In this document: positions 35,351 through 48,800 of the stretch, piece by piece
Layout of the letters: each line of letters opens with the position of its first letter
Position numbering within the stretch: the stretch's first letter is position 1
Assembly: GCA_035582835.1 (NCBI GenBank)
Contig: JAYKAV010000478.1
Span: 451,216-515,215 of the forward strand
Length of the DNA: 64,000 nt
Direction: 5' to 3'
DNA from: Phoebastria nigripes
Taxonomy: Eukaryota > Chordata > Aves > Procellariiformes > Diomedeidae
Program-made: the position numbers and the translations under genes
Notes under the pieces: generated by a model
Seen by the model: the letters and a program-made list of their open reading frames with translations, nothing else
Told to the model about the DNA's origin: nothing
Databases searched by the model: none

Positions 35351-35639
35351 GTGAATTCATAGCCCTTTGTTTCATACCAGACTTGGTTTGAACCAGTTGC
35401 TTAATTTTCTGCCAATTCCTATAGCACGGCAGGAGTTCCCAGCATTTGTACTACCAATGTGCTTATCTGAATGTTGTATTGTTTTTGTTGCATTCTGTAA
35501 TGGCTCCTTCCAAATAAAAAGCTTGCATAACGTCAAGGAAAATAACAAGCACTTTTAAACCCCATTCTTCCTTTTTTCCCATCAACTGTAAAAATCTGCA
35601 TATCTGATTAATGCAACTTCATCCTGATCTGAAGCCACA

Positions 35640-36000
35640 CTGTTTTTCTCTCACGACTCCCTCTAAAACCAGCTTTGATCTGTTGACTATTACTTTCATC
35701 AGAATTTTTCTCAGTACTGACAATAAGCTTTTACCTCCATAATTATTTTGATCAGCAGGATCTCCTTTTGCCAGGATTGGGACAACTATTGCCTTCAGCT
35801 AGTCACCTGGTAGTCTCTCTCACTCCCACAACCGTTTGTATTTTTGTACATGCTCCACAACCTTTCTCATTTTTAACTCATTCGCTGCTCTGGTTGTTCT
35901 TATGATCTTGGCTCAATACTGATTCAGCACTGCCTTACAAGTTAACAAGTCTGTTCTTGCAAAGTGTCATTAAATCATTCATAGATGAAGACGTTCACCA
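35640..36000 (-). mobile_element. Probable degenerate CR1 LINE fragment
   Basis: Antisense CR1-like order of words: TTTCTCAGTACTGACAATAA, then GCAGGATCTCCTTTTGCCAG, then GGGACAACTATTGCCTTCAG. It corresponds to a more 5' part of CR1 ORF2 than the fragments at 27.3 and 33.2 kb. Strongly decayed. Confidence 0.45.
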
Positions 36001-36009
36001 TGCCAATGC

Positions 36010-39000
36010 TGTGTTTGATCCTTCATGCTTAATATACAACCGATTTCTACCAACTCACAGTAACCAAGTCATTGCCATTAGCAGGTGGGTCTTCGGCAAG
36101 TACTGATCTTCTTTAACACGTGAGCTATAACGAGACCACTGTACAAGAAAGTATGGCTCAATTCTTGAAGTGGTGTCTATTACAGTCACTTTTTTTAAAA
36201 TGGAAGGCTCATACTATGCTAGCCTTTCCGATTTCATCCCCATGGCCCCGTTCCCTGAAGTCCATGAATAATGACAGTCTGGGTGGAAAGAGTACTTAAC
36301 AATTTAGGGAGCAACTATGGAATGAAGAAAACCCACCACCAGGACACTTTCAGTGTCTGTCAGTAGTCAAACAGTTAAAAAAAAACAGGACTTTTTTTTT
36401 TGCCTGGTGTGTATGGGAATGTATTCAGTATTTGTACAAGTATTGTCAGATCCAGTCTGAAATCTTTGTATATACCAGGTTTTAAACATCATGGCAACAA
36501 GTTACATAGATTAACTGTTCATTGGGTAAAAAAAAAAATCTTTGGCCATTAAAAATGTATTTTCTTTCAATGTCATGAAATGTCTCCTTACTTTTATGCT
36601 ATGGAGAGGGCAAACTGGACCGTGACTTTGACTTTACTGCGACTTCTCCTGTTGTTCATTATTATTCACATGTCTGTTATGGGCAAAAAAATTAGCACTA
36701 AGTATTTATGGTTTGAGTTTTAAAGTCCTTCTGTGTATTGTTCCTATAAACATGGTTTATTATAAAACCAGATGCACTCAATTATTTCTGTGACAGTAAA
36801 CCACGTGGTTTCTTTTCATTGTGTTCCAGCTACGTTTTTGGCCTTATATACAGCATCTCATTCCTTAACTTTTCTCTCTATTCTCTCTACTAGCTCCCTT
36901 CACCTCCTTTCATTTTTATTTTCCCCATCCTCTCTCTCCCTCTCTTCCCCTGCCCATAATATTTTCACTTTCAGAGCTCCAAGAACCTCTCCCCTCCTGT
37001 GAACCCCTAATTTATTATAGCCGTGCGTGCCTTCAGCNAAGCTGCTGAGCCCCTGCAGCTCCCACTGCAACAGAGGGGAAGGTGGTCAGCAACTCGCAGA
37101 GCAAGTATTTGGGTTTCTCAGAGCTTAGTACATTTTGTACGCTTCCCTTTTTCGCTGTCAGTGTGAAATATATATGTGACACATACTGTGACGTTTGACG
37201 GAAGGGTGTACAGGGGTGTCCTTTTCCAAAAATAAGAGAAAGGGAGCCTCAGAGGTGCCTTGTTTAACGTGGATGTTTCATTATGCAGGGCCATGGGCTG
37301 CCGATTCTGCCTTCAGGATGGGTTTAGAGAAAAAAGAGAGCAGGAAAAAAAAACCCCAAACCCAAGGGTTTTTTTTTTTTAATTCTTTTTACAGGCCATT
37401 TCTCGGTTGGTTCCGTTACTATCGCTTTGAAGACTATTTTACACACCCCTGTGAAAGGAGTGTTTGTGTCTCTGCGGAGGCCGATAAGGATGCCTGAGAG
37501 GTGGTGGTCTCACCCCGCCCGCTGACCACACAGCCTTTCCCTTTCCTCCTGCTTCCCTCGCTCTTTTTGAGATGCCAGGACATATGGGAGGAGGGATAGC
37601 TGTCTCCTCATTATCGTTACGCTGCAGAGAAAGCACTCAGCAACATCTGCCTGAGCTTCACTAGCTGTGTTTATACCTTGTGTTTCCAGCTCTGTTGTTA
37701 AGTAACTTTATCAGCTCTTTCAGCTGCTCTTCAGCGACAGGCGGGGTGTCCACTCGGGACAATTCTGCAGCATATTCGGGAAGCTCAGACCTACAGCCCT
37801 ATGCACGCAGAATTTTGGGAAAGGATGGATGGCCTCAGGTGGGGATGGTAGGTTTGGACCAGCAGTACTGCGTATTTCTAGTGATTGCTGTCGCTACATT
37901 TTCAGGAGACCAGGTTGCCTTCTAGCAGTTTCCTTCATCAATCAGGGATGTGCCAGAAATATCTTTTAATCCTCCCACCATCCCTCTTCAAAAGCTTTTA
38001 CCCTCTAAGGAAGGACCTCAAGGGAATACCATACATAGAGCTGATTTCTTCTCGGCTTCCCACAGCTAGGAGCTGGTGGGAACAACAACCAACTGTCTTC
38101 TGGGAGCTCACACCCTCACAGGTACCCACAGCCTTCAAGGGGAGCCACTTTGGATGCCCGATAGGCAGGCAGGCCATCCCATATTCCCAGCGACACGGCT
38201 CTTAGTCCTTCTGTGCTAATCCAGAACATCACCATAAGCCCCTTCTCTTCCCATAGCATTTTTTTTTTCCCCGCTAGCAGGGTGGGTCATGGGTTTGTAA
38301 CCCTTCTTTCTGAATATTTCTCACTCCATGTAGTTGTTACTGCACTTCTATTGGGTAGGTGATTTTATTTCAGTTGTATGTATTTTACCTTTCTTAGATA
38401 TTCCACCCTGGTAGTTCTTTTAAATACCAGTTTTGGTTAGAGAAAACTGATGTTCTGCTTATTGGTATCGCTACCATGTATGCTCCTGATCTACCACTTT
38501 GGCACATAATTAGCCAAGAGATTTTATACAGCCCTATTGAGTTCTGCCCGAATATTTGCATGTTATGAGAATCTTTGTAGGACTAGGCTTTCGTCTGCAT
38601 ACGTTTTAGGCCAGCGACCATTTTTTATGGCATGGCTGGTATAATAGGCGTACTCCTGACAGCTGAAGCCTCCACGGACTGCTGTGATGATATATAGAGA
38701 AACTCAGGGAAGAACAAGGGAGGAGTTGAAACATGGTCCAGATGATGTGAATGTTTCCTCAGGTAGAGAAAGCTCCCCCCTTTTTGCTTAGAACAGACAT
38801 TATCGTAGTCTCAAAGGGAGCTTTCCTAAATTAACATTCGCTGCGTAACTTAAGCATAGACAAATCTCACCTGAGTCTCTTTCCTGCTGTCTTATAAGAC
38901 CATCAGAAGGGGATCCATTTTACTAGATGTGTATACGCGTTATCCGCCTGCACTAGAAAACCTTTTATTTTATTCTGAGTTTTATCACCAAGTAATCTTT

Positions 39001-42000
39001 CAAGTATTTCTACAATTGAGCAGATGTTTAATAGCCAGGGATAAGTCTAGCATTGAAGAAAAGATATTTTCAAAGTAATTTTGGGGAACCTGACAAGAAT
39101 CTGTTACTACTGGCTGCTAACTGTGTTTTCTTCCTCTTTTGATAGATCTGGTTGTGTCAAGAAAAGTCTCTATGGAGTTGGCTTAACAAAGGCATGATGG
39201 ATCTGACCCTTTGTATTCTTTGCCATTAAAGCTAGAAAAATGTTAGCTTTTTACTCTGTTGCTATCTTGCCAAACATCATTTTACTCCCAGGAAAGACTG
39301 GCTTTGTATCATGTTAGGTGCAATAGTTACCCACCTGGGCTTGTATCTTTTATCCAAGCGTGCCAACTTTTTTTTTTCCCCTTTGTATTGCCAAAGATTT
39401 TGATTTATTGTGCCTCTGCTCTTTCTGAGTTAACGTTATTATCTTGAAAGAAGATTTTCCTGATCAGTTGCCATAATAAACAAAGGTTTCATTTGCAAAT
39501 CTGCCTTGGGTGATTGTAGACATTAAGCACATTTGGATCCCTATTGCTCATGATTTATTATGAACGACAATGTGTCTACGGGATGCGTGGCTAGCAAATT
39601 TAGAGGGGAAAAAGAGCTCCTATCCCAATTAGGCTGGTGAAACTAGGTAGAGGGGAATGGTGAGAGACGCAGAAATAAGAATGTTATTTCTGGTATTCTA
39701 ATGACGAAGGAGAATCTCATCAAATAGCTCCCCAAAAATTTCACTGTTCATTTAAAATGTGCCTGCTTGTTAGAAGCAACCTCCCAGGCTTGCTGGTACT
39801 GCTATTGTTAATTACTGACTCATCTCAGAGAAAGCTGTTTGAAGGAGGTTAAGGATTTTGAGTCTTTGGATAATATGTGGCAGCAATAGCAAATGGAAAG
39901 CCTTTCTGGATCCTGCTATTGAATCAAGCCCTGGAGATGCCAAATATAATGCTACCGACAAGATGGAGAGCAAGCTTGTTCCTATCAAACGTACAGGATG
40001 GAGGGAGGTGCCAGACAGTCGTCCTTTGGATACCTTGTTGGAAAGGAGAAGTCACAACCTTTTTATTCTAAACCAGGAGGGCTTGTTTTGTGGTGGGGTC
40101 TTGTGCTGCTTACCACCACTCCAGTGCTGGTATGAAGTAGCTCAATGGAGCTTTGCCGTGGTTGTGCCAACTTCGAGACAGGGACAGTATGTGAGATATC
40201 TGAGTCTAGGTAGGTTGAAGATCACCCCCCTTTCACCTTCCCAAAAGCCTGAGCCTCATCCAAGAGATGCTGCCTACAATCCAGGCCAGGGAGAGCTGAC
40301 GTGCGAGAGCTGGTAGATTTATGCTTTTAGATATAGATACTTTTTTGATTGGCTTTCAGCTACATGATTGGGGTATGGTCAAAGAATGCAAGCTATCTAG
40401 GATTTTCTGTGGTGTTTTGTTTGCACGCTTTTATATAAATACCAAAATAAATTCTGGAAAGCCCTGCTGATATTCTTGATGCTCTTGTTTCTTTGTTGTT
40501 TTTTTGAGTATGTAATGAATTTTGTCTCTGACTAAACCTTGACCCTGTTTTTCCTTTGAGTTGCAGCCACAACCTTTTTTAGTTTTAGAAGTGTCATTCA
40601 TATTTATAGCAGCAGATTCAGGAGAATAATCTAGTCTTATATCTGTAGAAAATGAAAGATGTGTTGCATGTTTCAGGTTCACACCAAAATATGAAATCCC
40701 AGCCTTCTTTTTCACCTCGAAGATTGTAACATAAGACATGGATAATTGTTTAGAAAGGATTATAAAAAAGTATTTGTGTGATCACAACTAAGCCAAACGT
40801 TCAAATTTGCTAATCCTCTAGTGGACATTTCTAGCTTGGTGAAATGTTAAGAAAGAATTCATTAAAGATATTTTCTTGTCGATATGTCTCTTGTTTTTTA
40901 ACTCCAGCACAGAAAGTGAGACCAATCTGACTCAAGGATTTAAAATGAAGAGTACTAGTGCAGTACAAAATATTCTAATGTTTTGCTAGTTGAACTGCTC
41001 ATTTTAAAAATAATATTTCATAACTAACGTTCTTCCCACTGAATCACTTATTCTATTCACGCCAATGTCCTTCTTTGTAATTTTACCTCAGCTGGGATCC
41101 CAGCGTGATAGATGCTGTACAAACACGGGTCTGAGACGGATCCTACACAAATAGTTTCCAAGGACAAGCCAGGCAAAAGGAAGCAGTATCCTTTGACTAC
41201 GCAAATGGAAAACTTCCATAGGCAGACGAGGCAGTCTTCCCAAGATCACCCTGGGAACCTCTGGCACAGCCAAGAGCTGAGTTAACATCTCCTGAGTCCT
41301 TCGGAGATGATCCTTCCTCACCCCATCAGTTTATTTTCTAATCCAAAGTCAGTGGAAAGAACCCTTTGATTTCAGTGGTGTTTGAACAGAGTCCCAAATG
41401 CCCCCCAAAAATCCATTGTTGTTTTCCCAAGCAACGTAAAGATAAGACCTTATCCAATGCAGAGAAGAATTTTAACCTCTACTTTTGTCAAGTTAAAGCA
41501 TGGTAGATCAGCAGGAGCTCTGCACCCTTGCTGGCAGTCAGTGTACTACGAAAATGATTTCTTTTTGTCGCTTCTTGTTATTAGCTATGTCTCATATGGG
41601 TTACGTTGGTACCATCGTTCTCTCTTTTTGAACTTTGCAGTTTGAATTCAGACACTTTTTTTTTGCTCAGCTCACATCCTACTTGTATACAGAGTACTTA
41701 AAGGAAAGTCTTTTTTTGACAAATTCCGTGGTGCTGTTCTTGCAAATCCAATATACTGACTTGAGCATCAAATATGCAACTTCACTGTTACCACACTTAT
41801 CCCCTCTGGAATATTATACAGTGGAAAAGTTTTGAGGCACTTTGGAGTTGAAACAAGACATCAGAGCTGTCACAGTATCATCAACATCATTCAACTTTAT
41901 CGTGTATAAAAAAGCCCAAACATATGGTTAGACTCTGTAGTGTAAATCTACTGATTTCAGTGAAATTACATCAGCCATAAATTTAGGCTGTTAGTTTCAT

Positions 42001-44070
42001 CTCTTGCGATGAGAAGACCCACTGTACCGATTTTGCATTTTTATCATTCCCATCGAGGCAGTAACCAGAAACCAGCTGAGGCAGAAGCTAAAGTTTGTAG
42101 CCCGTATTTCCAAGAAAAGCAAAGACCCGTGTTCTCTTCCTCCGTTCTATTCCTATTCTAATCCTTCTGCATTTGAAACGTCTAATTCCCGCATTTGGCA
42201 AAAAATCCCTAGAACCAAACCCAAACCCAAAGGTTGGCTCTGTGTTTTTGTTCTGAAACCCCCCAGTCGAAGCTCTGTCCTGGCAGTCAGTCTGCACAGA
42301 AAGGCTTCAAAGCAAACGTTTACAAAGCATATTGAAATGCCCGTACTAAGTCTGTTTGGTTATCAGTTATTTTATTCTCAGGAGTAAAACCCACACTGGT
42401 GAAGTCATCCTGGGTAACTGGGCATCCTGAATGATGTTTTTGACAAATAACTCTCTGACTGATATATTCAATTTTTTTTGGCATCTGCAAAAAAAAAAAA
42501 AAGCTTTCAAGTTTCACTATGTTTTTCACATCATTTGAGATTCCTTGGCATATTTGAAAACTTCCATGTCAAAATTAACTTATGCAAGAATGCTTTTTGA
42601 CCAGTGTGTGTTTAATAACGCTTGTTACTCTGATTTAGCTATCTACTATTATTATTTATTTTATATTATTTTATAATATTATTATTATATAAGGCTATTT
42701 ACCCAGCCTTGTTGGCCATATTCACCTGTTGCATCCTTTCTGATACTGTTATAAAAGCTTTCCAAATCAGATTGTGTCTGCTCACTGGATGGTTAAACCA
42801 TACGGCTACCACGGAGTCTCGGTTCCTACATCAGATCTGAGATGCTCCTACAATTACAGATGCAGCAGCAAGAGTCTTGATCGCAGCAACAGAAATTTTC
42901 ATTTCATCCCTGGTACAATTTTACTGCCAGACACACACAAAAGTCAACCTGCAAACCCCCCGTGCTCAGCCACGGAGATGACTGATGGACAGTGCTAAAA
43001 GGGCAATGGTGAGGAGAGAGCAAGTTACAAGTGGNATTTTCTTGCCACGTTACGAGCTTCTCTCCTGTCAAATCAAAGAAGAACAAATGGTCCATTTGTT
43101 GCTGAGATGCTGCCCATCTGTGGCTGTGTCTAATCAGAGTTAATTATGGCGAGCTGAGTCTCTGTAATACTCCTGGTCCCCAAGCTCTGAAGGACCCACT
43201 GCTTTATTCTGCAGCTTCCACTGCCAACTTCTGGAGCTGCCTATTTTATCAAGCACCAAAAGGTAGAGATTGTACAGGATCCCTGGCAAGCAACACAAAG
43301 TATCCCAGCTTAATACTAAAGCAATGACTAATCAGGGTATCCCAGGAGGAAGCTTTGCAATAGCTCTTGCAAGGGTAATGAGGACAATTTTCATCGCTAT
43401 GACACTTTAAGCCAAGCAAAATGCAAGCAATCTTGTTAATTCTTGTTTATTCTTTCCTGGAGCAGCAGGTAAAGCAAATCCAGAAGAAAAGGACTCTTCC
43501 TGGGAGAAGGATTGCACCAAGTTGGGTTGCAGGATGAGCAGCCACGTTTGTTGTTTTATCATAGCAGGACTAATAGCTAAATTCTATTAATTGCTGAATG
43601 CTGTTTTGTTTGGCAAATACAGGAAGCAGTTTACATGGCTACGCCGTGCTCTGGTTCACAGTCCTTCTGAAATAGTATTATTGTAACGGGATAATACTGA
43701 TTAAGGACAGTTCCCTGAGGAAGGAAGGCCTTTTGATGATTGAGTCATTTCCTTTCCCTGCTCAACTTCAGTAAGATAGTGCTTCTCTCACCACAGACAC
43801 ACACCCTTTGTAGCCAGAGACTTCTCCAGCGAGGAGGTCAAAAGCACACATTAGGTGGAAATGCCTGAGTGCGTGAGTCCTAAAGAAAGCACTGAATCAC
43901 CAGAAATGTGCCAGGAGTCCAAGCAGAGACTGTTTTTTCCCCCCAGATATTCTCTTTGCCAGTCCCCTTCCGAAACTACAGGATAATACTGTCTTTGGCT
44001 ACACCACTCTGCTGGAATAACCTTTCAACCCTTTAATCTTTGATTTTTGTTCCCATACAGGTTTGGCAAA
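36010..44070. other. Intergenic, no gene seen
   Basis: About 8 kb without convincing exons on either strand. An open frame of 152 codons at 39858-40316 has no recognisable domain and is likely chance. An AT-rich simple tract lies at 42644-42691. Some AT-rich repeat-free blocks (for example 39455-39570) may be conserved non-coding sequence. Confidence 0.55.
42644..42691. repeat. ATT/TTA low-complexity tract
   Basis: An interrupted run of ATT and TTA units, almost pure A/T. Confidence 0.85.
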
Positions 44071-44076
44071 TTAATT

Positions 44077-44142
44077 TGGTTGGACTCAATGATCTTAAAG
44101 GTCTTTTCCAATCTAAATGAGTCTACGATTCTATGATTCTAT
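44077..44142 (+). mobile_element. CR1 LINE 3' end
   Basis: GGTTGGACTCAATGATCTTA, then AAGGTCTTTTCCAATC, then a terminal GATTCTATGATTCTAT. This is the classic CR1 3' terminus with its 8-bp ATTCTATG repeat, in the plus orientation. Confidence 0.9.
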
Positions 44143-45278
44143 TTGAAAATAGCGATGGGTTTACCAGCTAAGCAAAGGCAGCTCTAACAGCACCTCTGCA
44201 AACCACCGAAGTACAGCCTTCTGCTTCTGGACGTGGTCACCGGCCTTCAGCGAAGAGCTGACCAAGGCCGCTAGCTCAGTTAACACAGATCAGAAATCAG
44301 TAATAGCAAACGCTGTTCACTCCTGAACTAGAGCAAATTCAGATTAGGGACCTAGAGGGAAAAGATGCCATGTTCTCTTACAACTGATGGGCACCAACAA
44401 AATCCCAGCTCCCAAACCATGCAAGCAGCAGGGGATCCTGATCATATAGGAACATGGTAGATAAGAACAACCCTCAGCCTCTCCTATCTCTTTGATTTTT
44501 GTCAAGTGTTACCATGGGAGATGCTTGAATGAGCTCAAGTCTAACCACGGCTTAGCAAGAAAATGTTCCTGTTATCAATTCTGAGCTAAAACTGGGTTTT
44601 TCGAAATGTTTTCCCTTTTGAGGTACAGTAATTGCTCTCCGATTAGGCAGGAAACTGTACCAGCATTATTGCTCTAAAGGAGCCAGCGTTATCAAAAAAC
44701 AACACATCAGGGCCTGTCCTCACAGGAAGGGAATCATAAGTAATCAGCAGCGCTATAATGCAATTGGCTGCTGGTCCCTCCGTGCCGAGGGGACAGAGCG
44801 CAGAAAAAAGCATTTTAGGACTTCTGTTTGTGGCCAAAGTATTTTAAAAGAGCCCTGGTTCCTCTTTGCCTCCCTGCTTGGCTTCTCCAAACATTGCTGT
44901 GTTTCCTCAACAGAACATAAAAAAACCTCGGCGCGTGCAAGAACGCAGAGCAAGGTCCTACCACCCAGAGTTATTTTGCAAACTGGTGCCATTCCTTCCT
45001 TGAATGCTCCACCAGTTTGCAGTGGGAAAGCCGCCCTCATCGGGCAACGTGAGTCAAGGGGAAGAACTGCCCTAGCGTAGCAAGATGATGAAGATCCNTG
45101 AGTGACACAGCTCCTACGCTTTATTCCTTTTCAGGTTACCTCCCTTGGAAGTTCTTTCTAAAAGATAGGTATGCCCCAACGTGTGTGAATATGGCACAGG
45201 AGCAGTCGTGGGTGTAAAGTTGGTTCTCTTATAAAACTAGTTGTCATGATGGCCTCTTAGTACTGTCCAAGTGGTAAA

Positions 45279-45866
45279 ATAGCTGTCGTGGTTTAACCCC
45301 AGCCAGCAACTAAGCCCCACCCAGCCGCTCGTTTACTCCCCCCCGGTGGGATGGGGGAGAGAATTGGAAGGGTAAAAGTGAGAAAACTCATGGGTTGAGA
45401 TAAAGACAGTTTAATAGGGAAAGCAAAAGCTGCGCATGCAAGCAAAGCAAAACAAGGAATTAATTCACTCCTTCCCATCGGCAGGCAGGTGTTCAGCCAT
45501 CTCCAGGAAAGCAGGGCTCCATGTCACGTAACCGTGACTTGGGAAGACAAANGCCATCACTCCGAATGTCCCCCCCTTCCTTCTTCTTCCCCCCCAGCTT
45601 TATATACTGAGCATGATGTCACATGGTATGGAACACCCCGTTGGCCAGTTGGGTCGGCTGTCCTGACTGTGCTCCCTCCCAGCTTCTTGTGCACCTGGCA
45701 GAGCATGGGAAGCTGAAAAGTCCTTGGTTAGCGTAAACACTACTTAGCAACAACTAAAACATCAGTGCGTTATCAACATTCTTCTCATACTAAATCCAAA
45801 ACACAGCACTATACCAGCTACTAGGAAGAAAATTAACTCTGTCCCAGCCGAAACCAGGATAATAGC
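45279..45866 (-). mobile_element. Solo LTR of an endogenous retrovirus, with target-site duplication
   Basis: The 578-bp element at 45284-45861 is flanked by the direct repeat ATAGC (45279-45283 and 45862-45866). Read on the minus strand it has a U3-like part starting TATCCTGGTTTCGGCTGGGA, a TATATAAAG promoter box (near 45599-45607) and an ATTAAA-type poly-A signal before the AACCCATGAG region, and it ends CCACGACA. It has no internal retroviral genes, so it arose by LTR-LTR recombination. It resembles the TguLTR5-like family I recall from neoavian genomes (family name from memory). Confidence 0.88.
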
Positions 45867-48800
45867 TTAATTTCATCTACTCTCCATTGTGAGGTACATC
45901 AATATCATTTGACTGTTAGACTGACCAGGACATACCCATCCATCTGTCCATATGTAAACACACCCACTCACCCCTAAGTACACATGACGAGAACTGTGCA
46001 GAGTACTTACATTTGGATTACATAGCGAGAGCCAGCATGTTCTACAAAAGGAAACAGAAACAATTTGGTTAATAATACAGAATCTGACTGGAAAACTCAC
46101 CTGGTCTTTTAAGCTAAATTCTACTCAAGTGCTGTTTTGCTCTGCTTTTGCTAGCTGTGTGTTTTAGGATCTGTAGGGATGTGCAGAGATGAGATCTACT
46201 GTTGATCTGTCCAAGTTCCTCACTGTGTCTTCAGCTCAGATCTACTTTTTTTTAACAATATACACTAGTCCAGCGGTGAGAATCAGAGATCTCCAGGAAA
46301 ACTGCTGCATCTGTCGATGTTCGGTCTGATGGCCGTTGCGGGATGTGTTCCCGTCCTGACACAGATGAAGAGGGCCAGTCGTTCATCACTCGTTACAATC
46401 TCAGAGTGACACAGAGGTCGGTCACGAAGGGAGGTCTTCATAACACTACACTGAAGCCTCAACCTCACGGCTGTCTGGAATAGATAGACTTTTACAGAAG
46501 GGTAAAAAAAAGTCAATCCTCAGGGCTGGCTGTGTGAGAAAATGTCAGGAAGTCACGATTTCCCCATTTGGTCTGATCGAGGGGTCATCGTCCTTCAAAC
46601 CTCAGCGGAAGGCTTTTACCTCAAGGGGTATTGCGAGTACTGAGTTGCTTTTACATCTCAGTTGCTCTCCCTGAGATGACTTTTGTCAGCTTGGTTGTTT
46701 GTTTTAGTGGTGATGTTTTTAAATTGAAGCCTGTGTGCCCAGAAGGCACATAAAACAAGAGGCTTTTAAAAGCCAGGGGATAAATAAAACACAACCTTGA
46801 ATAAACAACAGGCTTTTGTCCTAATTTCCTTCCATTCCTTAATGGATGCTGATAAACTATCTGAATTTCTCAGTGTATTAATGCCACAATGACAGTAATA
46901 CGAAACCCACAACCTCACAATAGCAATGATTTGACCAAATCGTTAGCTTTTAGACAAGCAATTGTTTCATTCAAAGTGGTTTGTAGGCTATCGTGGTCTT
47001 ACCAGGACGCTCCTTTCTCTACCCCATCATAGACTATTTCAGTGAGATACGTTTATCAAAGAAAACTGCTAGACCCACTCGGGGCTAATACATTTCATAG
47101 GAAAAACTATCTTGTTTGATCAGGTAAGAACATGCACATCACGTTTCGTTACTGATTTTATACTCACCACTCTGTTACTAAATAATACTGCTTATTTTCT
47201 GGATCAAAACCTTTCTTGGTATATAAGACTGTGGCTTACAGAAGTACTAATACTTTATGTTGCTTTTTTTTCCTATGCAGAGCAGGAACAAAGTAAAGAC
47301 ATATTATTTTCAGGACCTGGGAACATGCTTCTGAGTAAAGTAAGAGAACTGGAGGAACACGCCAAGGAGACTTCTTCTTTGGGAAGTAGATTCACACCAG
47401 GTTAAGCATAGGTCGTGCTACTGCTTTTGTCTGCCAGCACTTCAGGTCTGGTTATTCCAGAAGAGGTGACTGGTCCCCATTTTGCTGACTGAGGTGGGAA
47501 CAGGAGTTCTCAGCACGGGCTGAGCTGAGACCCTCACCCAGCAGCAGAGATCATAACAACCGTACGAACCACAGGCTAGTTATAACGATGACATTAAGCT
47601 CCACGTTTTCCTAGAGCCTCTTGATGACTGTCCCAAAACATCACGCCTTTTGGCAAGTATCCCTGTCGCCGTATGACCGCCAGCAACGCCTATTCCACCC
47701 TCATCGTGCCGCACTGGTGTATCTGCAAAAGTATCACCACAGCTCCATTTGTGCCTGTTGTCCTCTACACTTACTTCCACCGTGACGACCTTTCCTTTAT
47801 TGTTTCTGGTCATTCAATGCTCACACTGGCCCATCCTGGATAATAATTCCTTCTTTCGCCCAGGTTTGTGTATTTATATGTTTGTATTCATTATTAATGG
47901 AAGAAGCCTGAGAATTACTACATGAAGGAGAGGGGAATCTCTTGTCTGCATTTCTGTCCCTCTCTTTTTGATTATAACTAAATCTGGATGGGGAGAGACA
48001 CTTCCCCTTGTCCAAGAACAGGTACAGACCTTTGTGGATACAACCACAGTGCTCTCAGCTTCTCAGTACCAGATGCAGTATTGCCAGTTCTGCCAGCTGA
48101 GCACGGCTTCGGTACTAATACATAAGCTGCTAGTGCTAAATAAATGCCAAGACCTGTATTTAAGTGCAAGAACTGCTCCTACACTAACTTCTCCCACTAT
48201 TTCACTGGCACTGTAACTAGCAAGATGCCTTTTTAGCACTTCAATTTAGTGGGGATTGGAGCCTGAGCCCAGGATTTCTGCTTCCAACAGCTACGATCCG
48301 TGAGTCCGCTCGCCCCATTTGTGCTCTAGACTCTGTACCAAGGACAAACCAAACCAGACTGAACGCCCACCCAACGTTTTGTTTTGAGAACATTCCCAGG
48401 GTAAGTCACACCCGATTCATTTTTCTTTCTGAAAGTCTTGAAACAAAGCACACTGTGCTCCATAACATAAACACACACACACTGAACACGGCCAGAAATA
48501 GGCAGCAAGCAAAACCCATTTACAGAAAAATACAACTTTGGGCAAGTCTAGACACAGACAGCATTCATTTTGCATGTGTATGCATTTAATGTTTATTGCT
48601 TGGCGATGGGCTACACGGTCGAAAAAGTCTTTCTCCTCTGTATCGATCCATTCACTTTTGTTTATTTCAGGACATGTCTAACTTTTACCAAAGGGCGGTG
48701 ATAATTTTCACAACCAGATTTAACTTTGCTTCAGAAACAAGTGAAACATTAAAACAGGCCAATTCATAAAAATACATTAAAATATTGCACATACAATGAG

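Noticed and set aside
39858..40316. 152-codon plus-strand open frame
   Set aside because: No recognisable domain or family. No clear splice sites or promoter. Length is within chance for 64 kb of six frames.
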